A DNA stretch of 32,438 bases from contig JAQGKC010000196.1 of assembly GCA_028290305.1 (NCBI GenBank), positions 1 through 32,438 on the forward strand, written 5' to 3'. Under the pieces are notes generated by a model. The model was given only the letters and a program-made list of their open reading frames with translations. It made no database searches and had not been told where the DNA came from. Made by a program: the position numbers and the translations under genes. The stretch is from Bradyrhizobium sp. GTDB lineage: Bacteria > Pseudomonadota > Alphaproteobacteria > Rhizobiales > Xanthobacteraceae. Shown one piece after another: positions 29,906-32,438 of this stretch. The stretch's first letter is position 1; each line of letters begins with the position of its first letter.

Positions 29906-31365
29906 AGCGTGCCGCTCGTCGTGATGTCCGGCACGACGCCGGCGAGAAAAGACCAGTTCGTACCGGCCGGAATGCGAACCTTGAACCGCGCGTATCTCGC
30001 GTCGCGCCTCATGTCGCAGCGGCCGGTGCGCGCGTTCACGGCCACTTCAGAACCCGCAATCGACGGCGCGGATGGATTGTCTCGATAAGAAAGCGAGCCG
30101 AACAGCGTTGCGGCATCGGTGATCGGCCGGAAGCCCCGCACCATAAGCCGGTTTTCATCGGTGCCCTGCTCGGCGCTTTCAACGGTTGCCTGCAGGTTGG
30201 CTCCCGAGAAGAAGCCGAGGACATGCCCGCTATTGAATTGCGCCAGCAGCGGCTGCACGGCCGTTGCATAGCTATCCAGCGAAAGGGTGAGCGCGTCAAT
30301 CGAACTGGAGATCGTGTCGAGGTTTTCCAGCGTCAGGCCTGTTTGCGAAACCCCCAATAGATATTCCCCGGTCATCGCGACCGGGAAAAATCGATCCAGC
30401 AAAAGATCATATCCGAGCAGCTTGTCGTAGAGCCCAGCCGACCCGGACAGCGACTTGTACGCCCAATAGACCCGCGTGCTGCGCGGATCGGCGGCGCCGG
30501 TGAACAGCTGCAAGTTGCTCTTGTCCAGATCGGCCAGAAAGGTCCGATCTACCTTCTCGCGGCCGATTTGCTGAGGAACCCCGCCAGGCTCGATCTTGTG
30601 GAACCCCTGCCCTGCATAGAATAAGATTTTTTCGCCTGCGCGGATGATCGAATATGGCGCGTACAGCCCCTTCGCCTCCGCGATTCGATCGATCTGGAAA
30701 ATGATCGGGGAGCCCGGAACATACGACATGCGGCGGATCGACTGGTCCTGAAAGATCACGCCGGATTCCCCGCCCGCGACGCCGCGGACAATTCCGCCAT
30801 CCGGGAAATCCTGAAAGTCAGAACTGTTGATGCCGCTGGTCCACGTCGTGGTCGCATTCAGGCCGGACCAGAAAATCCGATACGGATTAGACAATAGACC
30901 CGAGAGGACGAGAAACCGCCCCACCACGCTGATATAGGCAGCTTGCGGCGGCGAGCCCGCGCAGTTGGCAAATGCCGTCGACGAACTGAGGTCGAAGACC
31001 TGCAGGACGGCATTTGCCTGCGTCGCGAATACGAGATTGCCGAATTGCACGAACTGCCACTGCGCGCTGGCGCTAAGCGCACTGTAGGTCGATGCCCCTA
31101 GCGAGACGTCGCCCCACGTAAAATCGATGTTCGAAAGCATGTAGAGCTTGGTCGCGGTGCCGGCGAACGTGACCACCGAGCCATCGGATTTGAGGGCGTA
31201 AAATCCTCCTCGGCAACGCGCCGGAAGCGCCGCAGTATAGGCCGCGAAATCCGGAAACGGCCCGTAGCCATCACCCCTCGGAATGACGTTCAGCACATTG
31301 CGGCTGGCTGACCCTTCGTAATCGCTTACGTCGGGCCGATAGTCGCCGCAGGCAAGCAGGGGCAT
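29902..31365 (-). CDS. phage structural protein of podovirus type
   Basis: 487 residues starting at 31365. Starts MPLLACGDYRPDVSDYEGSASRNVLNVIPRGDGYGPFPDF, which I recognise from virion proteins in podovirus-like phages of alphaproteobacteria. Strand-rich throughout with repeated FxxYAGxGFHKIEPGG-like blades, suggesting a beta-propeller or beta-barrel tail protein. Its TGATG start overlaps the stop of a short upstream frame. First complete structural gene in the window. Confidence 0.75.
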   Translation of the reverse strand: MPLLACGDYRPDVSDYEGSASRNVLNVIPRGDGYGPFPDFAAYTAALPARCRGGFYALKSDGSVVTFAGTATKLYMLSNIDFTWGDVSLGASTYSALSASAQWQFVQFGNLVFATQANAVLQVFDLSSSTAFANCAGSPPQAAYISVVGRFLVLSGLLSNPYRIFWSGLNATTTWTSGINSSDFQDFPDGGIVRGVAGGESGVIFQDQSIRRMSYVPGSPIIFQIDRIAEAKGLYAPYSIIRAGEKILFYAGQGFHKIEPGGVPQQIGREKVDRTFLADLDKSNLQLFTGAADPRSTRVYWAYKSLSGSAGLYDKLLGYDLLLDRFFPVAMTGEYLLGVSQTGLTLENLDTISSSIDALTLSLDSYATAVQPLLAQFNSGHVLGFFSGANLQATVESAEQGTDENRLMVRGFRPITDAATLFGSLSYRDNPSAPSIAGSEVAVNARTGRCDMRRDARYARFKVRIPAGTNWSFLAGVVPDITTSGTL

Positions 31366-31420
31366 CAGATCGCCGACCCGTCAGAGCGCCGGTGAAGGGC
31401 TGGCATGGGGTGTTTTTCCA

Positions 31421-31443
31421 AAGAAAAGCCGCCCGAAGGCGGC
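31421..31443 (-). terminator. rho-independent terminator or attenuator
   Basis: On the minus strand GCCGCC-TTCG-GGCGGC followed by TTTTCTTT. It sits upstream of the structural operon in this window, so an earlier minus-strand gene must have ended here. It may allow partial read-through into the structural genes. Confidence 0.8.
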
Positions 31444-31527
31444 GCATTGAAGGTCTGGCTTGCTCGCCCGGCGGTTGCGGGGTAGGACGGATCAACTCGC
31501 TTGAGTTTTTGCAATCTGGGACGGCCA
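31444..31527. other. probable boundary between phage block and desaturase
   Basis: 84 bp between the terminator and the desaturase ATG. No complete gene is seen. A weak plus-strand hairpin (AACTC-GCTT-GAGTT followed by TTT, 31494-31510) lies near the right end. The structural run stops here although capsid, portal and terminase genes are missing, so this is where a moron insertion, a prophage edge or an assembly join would lie. Confidence 0.45.
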
Positions 31528-32438
31528 ATGAAGCCCCGCATTAAAATTCCTGAAGAATTTGGCGCACGGAAAGATCTGCTGGCGTGGGCGATGGTCGTCA
31601 GCAACCTCTTTGTCGTATTGAGCGCCGGGGTGATCGCCTGGAACTTCGGCACCTGGTGGGCCTATGTCTTGGCCTTCATCCTTGTGGGGGCGCGTGGCCA
31701 AGCCAGCTACATCCTTCAGCATGAAGCGATGCACAACTTGCTCTTCACCGCACCCCGTACCAACGAGAGGATGGGTGCCGTGCTCTCCGCGGTGCTCGGC
31801 ACGCGATTTTACATGGGCCGGAAGATTCACTGGGATCACCACCGGCTTGTCGGACGCGCCGAAGACCCGAACGAGATATTCCACAATGTCGAGAATAGGC
31901 CTCCCGGCTTGGCTGTGATCCGCTTTTTTCTTTTCCACCTTCTGGGCGGGCGTCTGGCGATGATGCTTTCGAACCTCGGCCAAACCGCAGCCCAGGTTGT
32001 GTTTCCCCGGCAAGCTGACGCTGGCGGCGGAAGAGCCGCCATTCCATTCGCGAAGACCAAAATAGACCTTATGGCGCTGTTCGGGATTCAGATCGTGATC
32101 CTGATCGTCATCAGCCTATTGAGTTCGCCGATGGTTTATTTCGCCCTGTATGTCGCCCCGCTGGTGACGCTGACGGCCTTCTTCGAGGCGATCCGGTCAT
32201 TTTCCGAACATGTCCTGCCGGGCTCGCCGACGTGCGAGGCCGAAGAGAATAGGACGTTTTTTATGGATGCCGGTCCGGTCGAGCGTTTCTTCATCAGCCA
32301 GTTCGACTTTCACTACCACCACGTCCATCATCTACATCCCAACGTCGTCACGTTTAAGGTGCGCGCACTTCACCATTGGTTACTGGAAAACGATCCGGAC
32401 TATCGCGGTCGCTTCATGGCGCGTCCTGGCTATGTCGG
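31528..32438 (+). CDS. membrane fatty acid desaturase, 3' end outside window
   Basis: 303 codons are visible from ATG 31528 with no stop. Three histidine boxes of membrane desaturases are present: HEAMH (His65, His69), HWDHH (His101, His104, His105) and HHVHH (His264, His267, His268), which bind the di-iron centre. Hydrophobic spans lie at about 20-55 and 185-220. These enzymes introduce double bonds into acyl chains at the inner membrane (sphingolipid- and carotenoid-type relatives share the boxes). Strand is opposite to the adjoining virion genes. It could be a phage-carried metabolic gene or host DNA. Confidence 0.87.
   Translation, partial: MKPRIKIPEEFGARKDLLAWAMVVSNLFVVLSAGVIAWNFGTWWAYVLAFILVGARGQASYILQHEAMHNLLFTAPRTNERMGAVLSAVLGTRFYMGRKIHWDHHRLVGRAEDPNEIFHNVENRPPGLAVIRFFLFHLLGGRLAMMLSNLGQTAAQVVFPRQADAGGGRAAIPFAKTKIDLMALFGIQIVILIVISLLSSPMVYFALYVAPLVTLTAFFEAIRSFSEHVLPGSPTCEAEENRTFFMDAGPVERFFISQFDFHYHHVHHLHPNVVTFKVRALHHWLLENDPDYRGRFMARPGYV

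Noticed and set aside
31492..32013. 173-residue minus-strand frame over the desaturase
   Set aside because: Antisense of a gene with three intact His boxes; no ribosome site or domain.

Overview
The window is almost entirely the genome of a temperate tailed phage (free or integrated) of a GC-rich alphaproteobacterium. A Hyphomicrobiales host (Bradyrhizobium/Rhodopseudomonas type) is the best guess, from protein style, codon use and a 50-nt copy of the 3' half of a tRNA-Val(UAC) gene beside the integrase. Genes are packed with ATGA/TGATG stop-start overlaps, as in phage operons. All family calls are from reading the sequence; no database search was run.

Layout. (1) 2-10180, plus strand: early/accessory operon. 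It starts inside a gene with a (Cys-Ser-X)n tripeptide repeat, then small unknown genes, a tRNA(CAU) embedded in a reading frame, an ERF-type annealing protein with a YqaJ-type exonuclease, an HNH endonuclease, and a run of ASCH, radical SAM, PD-(D/E)XK-like and HNH-like genes. It ends with an excisionase-like gene and a tyrosine integrase. (2) 10168-10454: attachment site (tRNA-Val remnant) and a gene-free stretch. (3) 10455-18577, plus strand: a nucleotidyltransferase of the RNA/DNA ligase superfamily coupled to a HerA-like ATPase, then about 19 small genes (membrane peptides, zinc-ribbon peptides, a MazG-like protein). (4) 18638-21951, minus strand: tail fibre and lysis cassette (holin, GH24 endolysin, overlapping spanin pair, small membrane proteins), with hairpin terminators. 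(5) 22194-23870, minus strand: four genes including an acidic EPSLG-motif protein. (6) 23954-24997, plus strand: a ribbon-helix-helix regulator, a small unknown protein, a lipoprotein and a membrane peptide. (7) 24994-31365, minus strand: six virion structural genes in the style of podoviruses. (8) 31528-end, plus strand: a fatty acid desaturase cut by the window end.

How it fits together. ERF and YqaJ proteins would provide annealing-type recombination; integrase, excisionase and the tRNA-Val core provide site-specific integration; holin, endolysin and spanins provide lysis; the right-hand block builds tail or ejection parts. Terminase, portal and capsid genes are not in the window. Phage genes flank the tRNA-Val remnant on both sides, so it behaves as attP rather than a prophage end. 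The desaturase is either a phage-carried metabolic gene, host DNA beyond a junction at about 31440-31528, or an assembly join. The most unusual items are the Cys-Ser-X repeat gene, the tRNA nested in an open reading frame, the ligase/HerA pair, and the desaturase next to virion genes.
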